This document shows, piece by piece, positions 1 to 5,599 of a DNA stretch of 5,599 nucleotides. The stretch is taken from NCBI GenBank assembly GCA_028288775.1, contig JAQGHP010000780.1, forward strand, positions 1 to 5,599, written 5' to 3'. Both the position numbers and the translations under genes were made by a program. The notes beneath the pieces are model-generated. The model was not told where the DNA came from and made no database searches. It saw nothing but the letters and a program-made list of their open reading frames with translations. Every line of letters begins with the position of its first letter. Positions within the stretch are counted from its first letter, which is position 1. The stretch is from Phycisphaerales bacterium. GTDB lineage: Bacteria; Planctomycetota; Phycisphaerae; Tepidisphaerales; Tepidisphaeraceae.

Positions 1-3000
1 ATCCCACTGACCAACAGCTTGCTGATGCGGATCTCATCCGTGCCCGTCGGCGGGAGCGGCGGCGTCGTTCGATTGTTCCCAGTCAATTCGGTGTTCCCAG
101 TCGCGCCCGCCACCTGCCCTGCAGGCGCGGAGGACTTCACAATGGCCGGTTGCGTAGCCGCGGGCTGGTTGGCTTCGGGAACCTTGAAGACCAACCCCGC
201 CACATGGACGCCGTCTTTTTCTCGCACGGCCACGCCGATGGGCTTGGTCACCTCCAGCGATTTGACGACGACGTTGCCCGTCGCCGGCTTCACGCGGATT
301 CCCTCCGACCGCACCTCCTCCAGCCCAGCGAGCACCGGCCCGTTTTCCTCCGAACGGTATTCGAGCCCCTTCATCACGAAGTCGGCGTCGAAGCCGCGGA
401 CGAGACCAAAGTCGAGCGGGTCGATCCGGTCGATCTGAAGCTGGGTCTCCAGGTGCGCCCGGAACCGCCCATCGGTCAGGCCGTGCCCGTCAATCTGCGG
501 CTTTAGTTCGGGCAGGAGCGCGAGGAGCCCGTCGCCATGCACTCCCGCGCCGGCAATGTCCATTTGCATCGAAGGCTGCCCCGCAAACGGCGCGACCTGC
601 ATCGTCAGCCGGACAGAATCGACGACGTGATCCACCCGGCAATCCAGCTCGAGCTCCGCGGGCGCGAGCGAAGCGGGATCGTCGCCGAGCATCTCGATCG
701 GCTTGCGGGCAAACAATCGCAGGTCGGTCACTTCCAACGGCGCAGACTCCGGCCGCGACTCATCGGTAAAGCTGAAGCGGCTGAGATTGAGGTCGAGTTT
801 CCGCACCGTGACCAGCGGATATTTCAGCTTGGCGACTACGAGTGTCAGGGGTGAGGCGGTGGCGAGTGCCGCAGATCCTGGCGTCACCGCCAACGCCCGC
901 GGCGCGACCATCGCAGGTACAACGGTCGGACGGGAAGGGCCGGCGCGGGCAACTGCCGGCGCGACGGTGGGAGCAGTCGCCTTGGATTCCGGCGGGCTTG
1001 CGGCCATCGCAATCCCGAGCGCATGCAGCGTGCCGTCAGGCGTTTTGCTTGCCGACATTTCCGCGCCGGTTGTGGAGATTTCGTCGAGCGCGATTGCGCC
1101 GGGCATGTCGAGCCGCGTCAGCGCGACGCGGGCTTCTGCCAACCGGAAAAGCGGCGCACCGTCCGTCCCATCGCGGAAATCGATTCCGCTAAATGTTACC
1201 TTCACGCCCATACCACCCATTGCATTGGGGACGACGCTCGCGGCAAGGTGCCCGGCAAAGCGGCCGTCCTTCAACTCAATCTGCATCCCCGGCGGAAGGT
1301 AGGAGGCCAAAGCCCCTTGTCGAATTCCACTCGCCGATAGATCCAATGCTACGTCCGCCGAATCCGCGCCCACCGCCGCCGTGCCCGAAACGCTCAGCGT
1401 GTCGGCGATCCCGTTCACCTTCGCGGTAAACGAAAGCTTCGCCGGCCCGGCAGGTTTTCCCCACGTGACGCCTTCCACGGAACCGTTCACCGTCGCCGAG
1501 GTCTGAGCAATCGGAAGCACCGCACGGTCCGTCCAACCGACCGCGGCGTCGCGAATCGTCAGCTTGCGCAGCACCAAAGCCATCGGCAGGGCCGCGGTCT
1601 GGCTGGCCAGGCCGCCATTGACATTCGCGTCCGAAGCGGCCGGCGTCTTCATCGGCCCCATTCCCGACGCCGCAGCGAACGCGCTCTTCTTCTGTTCCGG
1701 CGGCTTGGGGAGCAAACGGAAACCGGCGACCCGCAACGCGTAGTCTTCGTCGCGCGCGAGTCGGCCGCGTGGATGCACCAGCTCAACGTCCGCGATCTCC
1801 AGTACTCCCGGCTTCAGCTCGATGCCGGAGATCGCGGCGGATTCCAAACCGAGCAGTTCTTCCCCACCGTCGGTAAGCGTAAAATCGCGCAGGGCGACGG
1901 ACGCCTTGAGAACCTCCCCGTCCTGCGCGATGTCCACGTGCGTGCGGGCATGGAGCGCCGCGTCGACAAGGGTGGGCTCGACGCCCAGGGATTTGAGATA
2001 AGGGCCGGTGAGGATCGTGGAGAGCTTTTCGCCGCTGACTTCAAGGTCCGCCAGAAGCCCGCCGGGCCGGGGCGTCACGACGCCGTCGAGAGACAAGGTG
2101 CCTGCGACGCCCGGTGCTTTGAGCCACGCGCGAATGTGCCCGGGCGCGGGGGCCGCGGCCTTGGGATCGAAGTCGATATGGAGGTTCTCCATCGCGATTC
2201 CCGCGTCCTCGATCGCAACCACCGTAGAGGGTGAAACCGAATCGTCATCAAACTGAATCCGCACCGCGTTCCACGTGAAGCGGCCGATGTCGATCTTGGG
2301 AAGGGAACGGAGGAGGTCGGGCTCGGCGAGCGTCTTCCGCCCGGCAACCTTCACAACCACCGGCGACTTTGGCGACGAATTCGCGGCCGCACTCTTGGAC
2401 TTATCCCGCGGCAGAAATCGCAAACCGCCCGCCGCGATCGCGCCCGATGATTCGTGACGAACGGAGAGCTTTGGCCCGCTGACGTCGATCGCATCGACGC
2501 GAACGCTCCCCGTCTGCCCATCGAGCCCCACGCCGGCGATCTTCACATCGTCGAGCGTGAGCAGTTGCCTCCCGTCCTCCCACAGCAGTTGTTGCAGGCG
2601 GGCGTTGATCGCCAACCGCCCCGGGCCGGGCGCGGCCAGTCCGGCGGAAAGCCGGCACGAAAAATTCCCGTCGTGCAATGTCGATTCAATTCCCATTGCC
2701 GCGAAATACGGCCGCACCGCGTCCGGACGGACGCCTTGCGCTTTCAGGACCAGGTCCGCGGTCATGTTCGTCGCAAACGGATGCGCGGTACCGGAAAGGT
2801 TCACCTCGCGCAACAGGCCGGGCGCGAGGAACCGCCCGGCGATCGCCACCGGCGCATCCGGTTTATCGGGGTCGCAGACGAATCCCTTCAGACTTACATC
2901 ATCTACTATGAACGCAAGATTTGTTGCGGGCGAGACCGAGCGGTCGGCGAGCGTAGCCTGGAGCTTGCGGAACGCGAGTTCGCCCAGGGTCCAGCGAAGG

Positions 3001-4250
3001 GGTGGAGTAGCGGCCGCCGCGGGAGCCACGACGGGCGGCGTCGATGCGGCCGCTGCCAGGACGGGAGCGGGCGGGGGCGCAGCCCGTGTGGCCCGCGCGG
3101 AATCCGGTGACCATTCGATGCCCGCAAGACGCACCGCGCCCGATTCGGTGCGCTGCGCGTTACACGCGCCATCTTCCATGACGACCGCCGCCAGCGCGAT
3201 CGACCCGGACGCGATCGAGTCGGCTTTCACCGTCAGCGATTTAAGCGTTAGTGCGTCCTGCCCGTCGGCCGTCACCGCGACGTTCTCCACCTTCAGCACG
3301 GCCTGGATCGCATTGGGATTTCCCGTCGCGACGGTGGTCTTGATTGACCCATTCATCCGCATCGCGATCTCGCCCGCCCGCGGCCGCAGGCCCAGCGGCG
3401 CGAGATACCCGGCGAGCGGCGCCGGGTGCAGCCCGCGGGCCGACGCCCGGAACGTCGCGTCGAGCACCTTGCCATCGCTCGTCCCCTGGCCTTCAACCTG
3501 GAATGAATCGAGCAGTGCATCAGCAAAGACGTCCATGGTGAACCGCGTGGGCCGCACGGGTGAAGCGAGGTCCCAAAGCCCGATATTCAGATCCACGTCC
3601 GTCTGGAGCGCGGGCGATACCGAGCGGTCATTGAGATGCGCGCGGACGTGCGTGAGACGCAGCGCGTCGATCGCGACGGGGGGAGAGAGATCGACCGCCT
3701 GCGGCGGCGCTTTGGTCGCGGAACCCGCCGGCGTCGCCTGCGGCTTCTGCCCGGCGAGCAATGTTTGCAATAAGGGGATCGTGCCATCCGCGTTGCGCCG
3801 CACGACCAGCTCCACCCCATCGGCCTCGATGCGCTCGGCGACGAGCCGGCCGCGGAGCAGTTGCAAGGGCGATACGTCGCCCCGGCAATACTCGGCCTGG
3901 AGGATCGGCTCGCCGCCCCCGGCCGGCGTGACGCGCACGTGCCAGAGGCCCACGTCGCCGTTGAACAGGTACATGTCCGAGCGCTCGTAGGTGATGTCCA
4001 GGCCGTACGATTTCGCGACCTGTCGCAAGGTGGTGGGAAGCAGCAGAGCCACTGCGATACGGATGAGGAAGCCGATCGCCAGCACCAGGACGCCAGCGAT
4101 GATCAGCCGTCGACGCCATCGCACGGGCTTCTTCGGCTTCTTGGACTTTTTGGATCTTCCCGCTTCAGGCGCTTTCCCATCGGCAGGTTTCGCCACTGGT
4201 TTCTCGGGACTTGGTTTGGGTTCGGGCGAGGCATCAGAAATCTGGCTCAT
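1..4250 (-). CDS. Large AsmA-like / DUF748-type membrane-anchored repeat protein (3' end outside window)
   Basis: The frame is open for 1416 codons from ATG at 4250 to the left edge; the stop lies outside, so the C-terminus is missing. The start is supported by a GGAGG six bases upstream and an ATGA overlap with the preceding gene. Seen: a Pro/Lys/Arg-rich tail (residues 1-48), one hydrophobic segment (about 49-71), then a domain at about 72-166 with the pattern typical of AsmA/DUF748 N-termini (Y-G-L near 82-84, L-x-x-G-x-V-G-L-W near 95-103, L-L-R-G-R at 131-135, D-G at 155-156). Five tandem beta-rich modules follow, with motif Asp at residues 208, 436, 669, 908 and 1163, separated by Pro/Ala-rich linkers. 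Family knowledge: AsmA-superfamily proteins are envelope proteins anchored by an N-terminal helix, with an elongated periplasmic beta-groove linked to lipid or outer-membrane homeostasis. Inferred: the same topology here; substrate and partners unknown. Family assignment is by pattern, not by search. Confidence 0.85.
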   Translation of the reverse strand, partial: MSQISDASPEPKPSPEKPVAKPADGKAPEAGRSKKSKKPKKPVRWRRRLIIAGVLVLAIGFLIRIAVALLLPTTLRQVAKSYGLDITYERSDMYLFNGDVGLWHVRVTPAGGGEPILQAEYCRGDVSPLQLLRGRLVAERIEADGVELVVRRNADGTIPLLQTLLAGQKPQATPAGSATKAPPQAVDLSPPVAIDALRLTHVRAHLNDRSVSPALQTDVDLNIGLWDLASPVRPTRFTMDVFADALLDSFQVEGQGTSDGKVLDATFRASARGLHPAPLAGYLAPLGLRPRAGEIAMRMNGSIKTTVATGNPNAIQAVLKVENVAVTADGQDALTLKSLTVKADSIASGSIALAAVVMEDGACNAQRTESGAVRLAGIEWSPDSARATRAAPPPAPVLAAAASTPPVVAPAAAATPPLRWTLGELAFRKLQATLADRSVSPATNLAFIVDDVSLKGFVCDPDKPDAPVAIAGRFLAPGLLREVNLSGTAHPFATNMTADLVLKAQGVRPDAVRPYFAAMGIESTLHDGNFSCRLSAGLAAPGPGRLAINARLQQLLWEDGRQLLTLDDVKIAGVGLDGQTGSVRVDAIDVSGPKLSVRHESSGAIAAGGLRFLPRDKSKSAAANSSPKSPVVVKVAGRKTLAEPDLLRSLPKIDIGRFTWNAVRIQFDDDSVSPSTVVAIEDAGIAMENLHIDFDPKAAAPAPGHIRAWLKAPGVAGTLSLDGVVTPRPGGLLADLEVSGEKLSTILTGPYLKSLGVEPTLVDAALHARTHVDIAQDGEVLKASVALRDFTLTDGGEELLGLESAAISGIELKPGVLEIADVELVHPRGRLARDEDYALRVAGFRLLPKPPEQKKSAFAAASGMGPMKTPAASDANVNGGLASQTAALPMALVLRKLTIRDAAVGWTDRAVLPIAQTSATVNGSVEGVTWGKPAGPAKLSFTAKVNGIADTLSVSGTAAVGADSADVALDLSASGIRQGALASYLPPGMQIELKDGRFAGHLAASVVPNAMGGMGVKVTFSGIDFRDGTDGAPLFRLAEARVALTRLDMPGAIALDEISTTGAEMSASKTPDGTLHALGIAMAASPPESKATAPTVAPAVARAGPSRPTVVPAMVAPRALAVTPGSAALATASPLTLVVAKLKYPLVTVRKLDLNLSRFSFTDESRPESAPLEVTDLRLFARKPIEMLGDDPASLAPAELELDCRVDHVVDSVRLTMQVAPFAGQPSMQMDIAGAGVHGDGLLALLPELKPQIDGHGLTDGRFRAHLETQLQIDRIDPLDFGLVRGFDADFVMKGLEYRSEENGPVLAGLEEVRSEGIRVKPATGNVVVKSLEVTKPIGVAVREKDGVHVAGLVFKVPEANQPAATQPAIVKSSAPAGQVAGATGNTELTGNNRTTPPLPPTGTDEIRISKLLVSG
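45..179 (-). other. Linker 5 of the AsmA-like protein, followed by the first strand of a probable module 6
   Basis: Residues about 1358-1402 are low-complexity, with P-A-A-T-Q-P, G-A-T-G-N-T and P-P-L-P-P. After it, residues 1405-1416 read D-E-I-R-I-S-K-L-L-V-S-G. This matches the strand that precedes motif A in every earlier module, so a further module probably lies beyond the left edge. Confidence 0.55.
180..848 (-). repeat. Protein module 5 of the AsmA-like tandem repeat (most diverged and longest)
   Basis: Residues about 1135-1357. Motif A is reduced to D-E-S-R-P (Asp1163). The motif B region reads L-L-P-E-L-K-P-Q-I (near 1245) followed by L-T-D-G-R-F. It is longer than modules 1-4 by about 25-30 residues. 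Confidence 0.65.
849..1004 (-). other. Linker 4 of the AsmA-like protein (longest, Pro/Ala/Val-rich)
   Basis: Residues about 1083-1134. It is built from P, A, V, T, S and R with repeated words such as T-V-A-P-A-V-A and V-V-P-A-M-V-A-P. It is about 50 residues long, the longest gap between modules. Confidence 0.65.
1005..1586 (-). repeat. Protein module 4 of the AsmA-like tandem repeat (diverged motif A)
   Basis: Residues about 889-1082. Motif A has drifted to D-R-A-V-L-P (Asp908). Motif B is Y-L-P-P-G-M-Q-I (Tyr984) followed by L-K-D-G-R-F. An S-G-I-D-F strand near the end of the module is common in AsmA-type sequences. Confidence 0.7.
1587..1709 (-). other. Linker 3 of the AsmA-like protein
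   Basis: Residues about 848-888 begin P-K-P-P-E-Q-K-K and continue with A, S, G, M and T-rich low-complexity sequence. It occupies the same place in the repeat as linkers 1, 2 and 4. Confidence 0.6.
1710..2300 (-). repeat. Protein module 3 of the AsmA-like tandem repeat
   Basis: Residues about 651-847. Motif A is D-D-S-V-S-P (Asp669). Motif B is Y-L-K-S-L-G-V-E-P (Tyr751), followed by L-V-D-A-A-L in place of the D-G-x-F seen in other modules. Confidence 0.75.
2301..2411 (-). other. Linker 2 of the AsmA-like protein (Lys/Ser/Ala/Pro-rich)
   Basis: Residues about 614-650 are more charged than the other linkers, starting with R-D-K-S-K-S then A, S, P and K-rich sequence. A short L-L-R-S-L-P segment closes it before module 3. 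Confidence 0.55.
2412..2999 (-). repeat. Protein module 2 of the AsmA-like tandem repeat
   Basis: Residues about 418-613. Motif A is D-R-S-V-S-P (Asp436). Motif B is Y-F-A-A-M-G-I-E (Tyr515) followed by L-H-D-G-N-F. This module shares the clearest motif A with module 1, even at the DNA level. Confidence 0.75.
2926..2945 (-). repeat. Short DNA direct repeat, copy 1 (module 2 motif A)
   Basis: This 20-base stretch matches positions 3610-3629 at 19 of 20 bases. It encodes the D-R-S-V-S-P-A motif of module 2. The single difference is a synonymous wobble change in the Val codon (GTC versus GTA). Confidence 0.8.
3000..3101 (-). other. Linker 1 of the AsmA-like protein (Pro/Ala-rich)
   Basis: Residues about 384-417 consist mostly of P, A, V and T, including A-P-P-P-A-P and a run of four alanines. 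It is probably flexible or extended and ends just before the strand leading into motif A of module 2. Confidence 0.65.
3102..3677 (-). repeat. Protein module 1 of the AsmA-like tandem repeat
   Basis: Residues about 192-383. Motif A is D-R-S-V-S-P (Asp208). Motif B is Y-L-A-P-L-G-L-R-P (Tyr282). The rest is alternating beta-type sequence. A strand of the form I-x-x-L-x-h-x-x-h-x-x-x-L-x precedes motif A, as it does in the other modules. Confidence 0.75.
3610..3629 (-). repeat. Short DNA direct repeat, copy 2 (module 1 motif A)
   Basis: Partner of positions 2926-2945, in the same orientation and the same reading frame. It encodes the D-R-S-V-S-P-A motif of module 1. Identity ends at the edges of the motif. 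Confidence 0.8.
3678..3752 (-). other. Linker 0 of the AsmA-like protein (Ala/Pro/Gln-rich)
   Basis: Residues about 167-191 are dominated by A, P, Q, T and S, with no strand or helix pattern. The stretch separates the N-terminal domain from module 1 and is the shortest of the linkers. Confidence 0.6.
3753..4037 (-). other. AsmA/DUF748-type N-terminal domain
   Basis: Residues about 72-166 directly after the membrane segment alternate polar and hydrophobic residues like beta strands. They show the order usual in AsmA/DUF748 N-termini: a Y-G-L-D-I-T strand, an L-x-x-G-x-V-G-L-W-H-V strand, an L-L-R-G-R turn followed by a V-x-x-I-x-x-D-G-V-E-L strand, and an A-D-G-T-I-P-L-L turn. I judged this from memory of the family pattern; a profile search would settle it. 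Confidence 0.65.
4038..4106 (-). other. N-terminal membrane anchor of the AsmA-like protein
   Basis: Residues about 49-71 are almost entirely I, L, V, A, G and F, and directly follow a dense Lys/Arg stretch (residues 32-48 include K-K-S-K-K-P-K-K and R-W-R-R-R). By the positive-inside rule the tail is cytosolic and the rest of the protein lies outside the inner membrane. One Arg (residue 64) interrupts the hydrophobic run, so the helix core may be only about 15 residues plus a hydrophobic shoulder. Confidence 0.75.
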
Positions 4251-5599
4251 GGCGAGCCTCCGGAGTTAGCGGGGTCGGCGGGTTGGGTCGCGGCTTTTTC
4301 GAGGGCGGCCCGGCGCTCGCGCGGCGCGCCCATCGGGTCGTACCCCGCGGGGGCGCGGCCCGCGGCACGCAGCCACTGGAACGCGCGGGCGCGGGAAGCG
4401 GGAGAGCTGTCTTCAAGATAAAGCGTGTTGGTGGCGAGAATCCGCTGCGCCAGGTCGTCGGGGCCGGCGACGTCGCGAAGGATTTCTTCCATCGCGGATG
4501 GATGACGGCCGGCCTCACCCGCGCGGTCGCTGAGCACCGCGGCAAGTTCAGGGGGACGCTGATTGTCAACTTGCAACTTAGCCAGAAGATCGAGACTGGC
4601 GCGGTCCATCGCCCAGGCGACGGCCGGCTTGTCGCGCGGGCCGTTGGACAGCGCGGCCGACACTCCCGCGGCCAGCTTGGCAAGCGCCTGCTCGTCCGCG
4701 GAAAGCGCCACGTCTTCGCAGATTCGAGCGCCGCTCCAGCCGGCGAGGTACACCAACGCCGGCCGTCTGCTCTTTGCATCGCCCAGCGCCGCAAGCACAC
4801 TCTCCACGCCCGAGGCGTCGGGAGTCGCCGGGCGCGTGGCCGCACCGCGGGCGATGGCGGCGACGGAGGAGCGTTGCAAATCCGCCAGGGCAAGCCGGCA
4901 GGCTTCTTCGTGCTGAGCGTCCGTGGACGAACCCCGACGAACGCGGATGACGGCCACGACCGATTCGTTCTTCCCGTCGCGGAACCGGAACGGCAGCACC
5001 ACGGCCAGCGTCAGCGAGTCGATGACCGTGCGCGGATCGAGCAGAATGGTCTCCTGCTGAAGCATCGGCTGCGCTGCCGTGCGCGGCGCGGCGTCGGCGG
5101 CCGCACCGGGTACGGACGAGTCGGCAACTGAAGAAATATCCGGAGCGTAATCGGCGAGGACGACTGCAAGCTCGACCTGCACCCCCGACGGCTCAGCGCC
5201 AGCCGTCGGCCCGGTTACGACATCCGGGGAAGTTGCGGGAGCTTTCGTCGGCCCAATGGCGCTGGCAACGGCGGGCAGGGTGGTCGGCTCATTCGTGGCG
5301 ACGGCGCGATTCGCGGGGTGCGCATCGGGCTGCGTAGCCGGCGCGGTTGAAGGTACGGTCGCTGGCGCGCCTGACGGCACTGTGGAGGGCTGGGCCGCGG
5401 GAGCGGTGGTGGGATTCTCGGCAATTGTATTATTCGGTGCGGTTGCGGGAGAGGGCGAGACGGAGGCCGATACCTCCGCCGCGACCTGGGGACGATGAAA
5501 TTCTATTCCCGCACGCCGGCTTCCGGGGCCGCCTGCCAGGCCGGGCTGACCCGTCGCCGCGTCGCGGACATCAAACAGTGCAGTAGTCCCGGCGGGTAG
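4247..5599 (-). CDS. Unrecognised Ala/Pro-rich protein, C-terminal part (5' end outside window)
   Basis: I do not recognise this gene. The frame is open from the right edge to TGA at 4249-4247 (450 codons plus stop). The only in-frame start-like codon upstream of the main body is GTG at 5380, but it lacks a Shine-Dalgarno and falls mid-linker. The 73 codons before it read like protein, so the true start is probably beyond 5599. Seen, in fragment residues: 1-40 contain F-D-V-R-D-A-A-T-G-Q-P, faintly like edge strands of Ig-like or carboxypeptidase-regulatory-like domains (weak). About 44-139 is a P/A/T-rich linker with A-T-Q-P. About 140-225 has strand-like stretches including V-V-L-P-F-R-F-R-D-G. 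From about 230 on it is helical, with W-A-M-D-R, H-P-S-A-M-E-E-I and, near the end, A-F-Q-W-L-R then G-Y-D-P and R-R-A-A-L. No catalytic motif or membrane segment is visible. Its stop overlaps the AsmA-like gene, so the two are probably co-translated and may work together in the envelope. Confidence 0.85.
   Translation of the reverse strand, partial: LPAGTTALFDVRDAATGQPGLAGGPGSRRAGIEFHRPQVAAEVSASVSPSPATAPNNTIAENPTTAPAAQPSTVPSGAPATVPSTAPATQPDAHPANRAVATNEPTTLPAVASAIGPTKAPATSPDVVTGPTAGAEPSGVQVELAVVLADYAPDISSVADSSVPGAAADAAPRTAAQPMLQQETILLDPRTVIDSLTLAVVLPFRFRDGKNESVVAVIRVRRGSSTDAQHEEACRLALADLQRSSVAAIARGAATRPATPDASGVESVLAALGDAKSRRPALVYLAGWSGARICEDVALSADEQALAKLAAGVSAALSNGPRDKPAVAWAMDRASLDLLAKLQVDNQRPPELAAVLSDRAGEAGRHPSAMEEILRDVAGPDDLAQRILATNTLYLEDSSPASRARAFQWLRAAGRAPAGYDPMGAPRERRAALEKAATQPADPANSGGSP
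4257..4261 (-). promoter_or_regulatory. Shine-Dalgarno GGAGG for the AsmA-like gene
   Basis: A GGAGG on the minus strand sits six bases before the ATG at 4250. It lies within the last codons of the upstream gene. It decides the start of the large gene and, with the ATGA stop/start overlap at 4247-4250, points to translational coupling. Confidence 0.8.
5183..5470 (-). other. Pro/Ala/Thr-rich linker of the upstream protein
   Basis: About 95 residues (fragment residues 44-139) are dominated by P, A, T, V and S, with words such as P-A-T, T-A-P and A-T-Q-P. No helix or strand pattern is visible. It separates the short N-terminal piece from the C-terminal domain. The composition resembles the linkers of the downstream AsmA-like protein, suggesting that both act in the same extracytoplasmic setting. 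Confidence 0.65.

Noticed and set aside
2557..3990. A 477-codon open frame on the plus strand, opposite the AsmA-like gene
   Set aside because: Its wobble bases pair with the wobble bases of the minus-strand gene, so in GC-rich DNA long antisense frames without stops are expected. Its product is Ser/Arg/Ala-rich with no fold pattern, while the minus frame shows a membrane anchor, domains and repeats.
4234..4893. A 219-codon minus-strand frame overlapping the upstream protein
   Set aside because: It is in another frame of the same strand, and its product is Pro/Arg/Ser-rich as expected from a shifted reading of GC-rich codons. The accepted frame is longer and protein-like.
4211..5131. A 306-codon plus-strand open frame spanning the junction of the two genes
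   Set aside because: It is Arg/Gly-rich, has no recognisable pattern, and lies wholly opposite two well-supported minus-strand genes.
5378..5380. GTG at 5380 as the start of the upstream gene
   Set aside because: There is no Shine-Dalgarno before it, it lies in the middle of a low-complexity linker, and the frame stays open with coding-like residues to the right edge.
5424..5452. An AT-rich patch giving TACAAT on the minus strand, like a -10 box
   Set aside because: The hexamer 17 bases upstream (TCTCCC) does not resemble a -35 box, and the patch is explained by Asn, Thr and Ile codons in the linker.
1..5599. CRISPR arrays, tRNA or rRNA genes, insertion sequences, terminator hairpins
   Set aside because: None seen. 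The short repeats found are protein-motif repeats in frame, and there is no intergenic space for such elements.

Overview
The window is GC-rich, with strong G/C at wobble positions. Both genes I can support are on the minus strand, and both run off an edge of the window. Long Pro/Ala/Thr/Gln-rich linkers containing the word A-T-Q-P occur in both proteins. Together with a large AsmA-like protein beside an unrecognised Ala/Pro-rich protein, this suggests a Planctomycetota bacterium, possibly Phycisphaerae-like. That placement is an inference from style; there is no marker gene here.

Layout in transcription order (right to left): (1) positions 5599 to 4247 hold the C-terminal 450 codons plus stop of a protein I do not recognise. 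It has a short folded-looking start, a linker of about 95 residues rich in P, A and T, and a mixed alpha/beta to helical C-terminal domain. Its start lies beyond the right edge. (2) At 4250 a second gene starts inside the stop region of the first (ATGA overlap), with a good Shine-Dalgarno six bases upstream. It stays open for 1416 codons to the left edge, and its stop codon lies outside the window. I read every codon of it in frame and found no stop or frameshift.

The second protein has a basic cytosolic tail, one N-terminal membrane segment and an AsmA/DUF748-type N-terminal domain. Five tandem diverged modules of about 230-260 residues follow, and a sixth probably begins at the left edge. 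Each module carries two recurring motifs (D-R-S-V-S-P-like, then Y-L-x-x-x-G...D-G-x-F-like, 74-82 residues apart). Each is preceded by a low-complexity linker at the same point in the repeat. This is the most interesting structure in the window: an envelope protein that looks like beads on a string, translationally coupled to an unknown partner.

I found no RNA genes, mobile elements, CRISPR, promoter or terminator. There is no intergenic DNA: the two genes cover the whole window.
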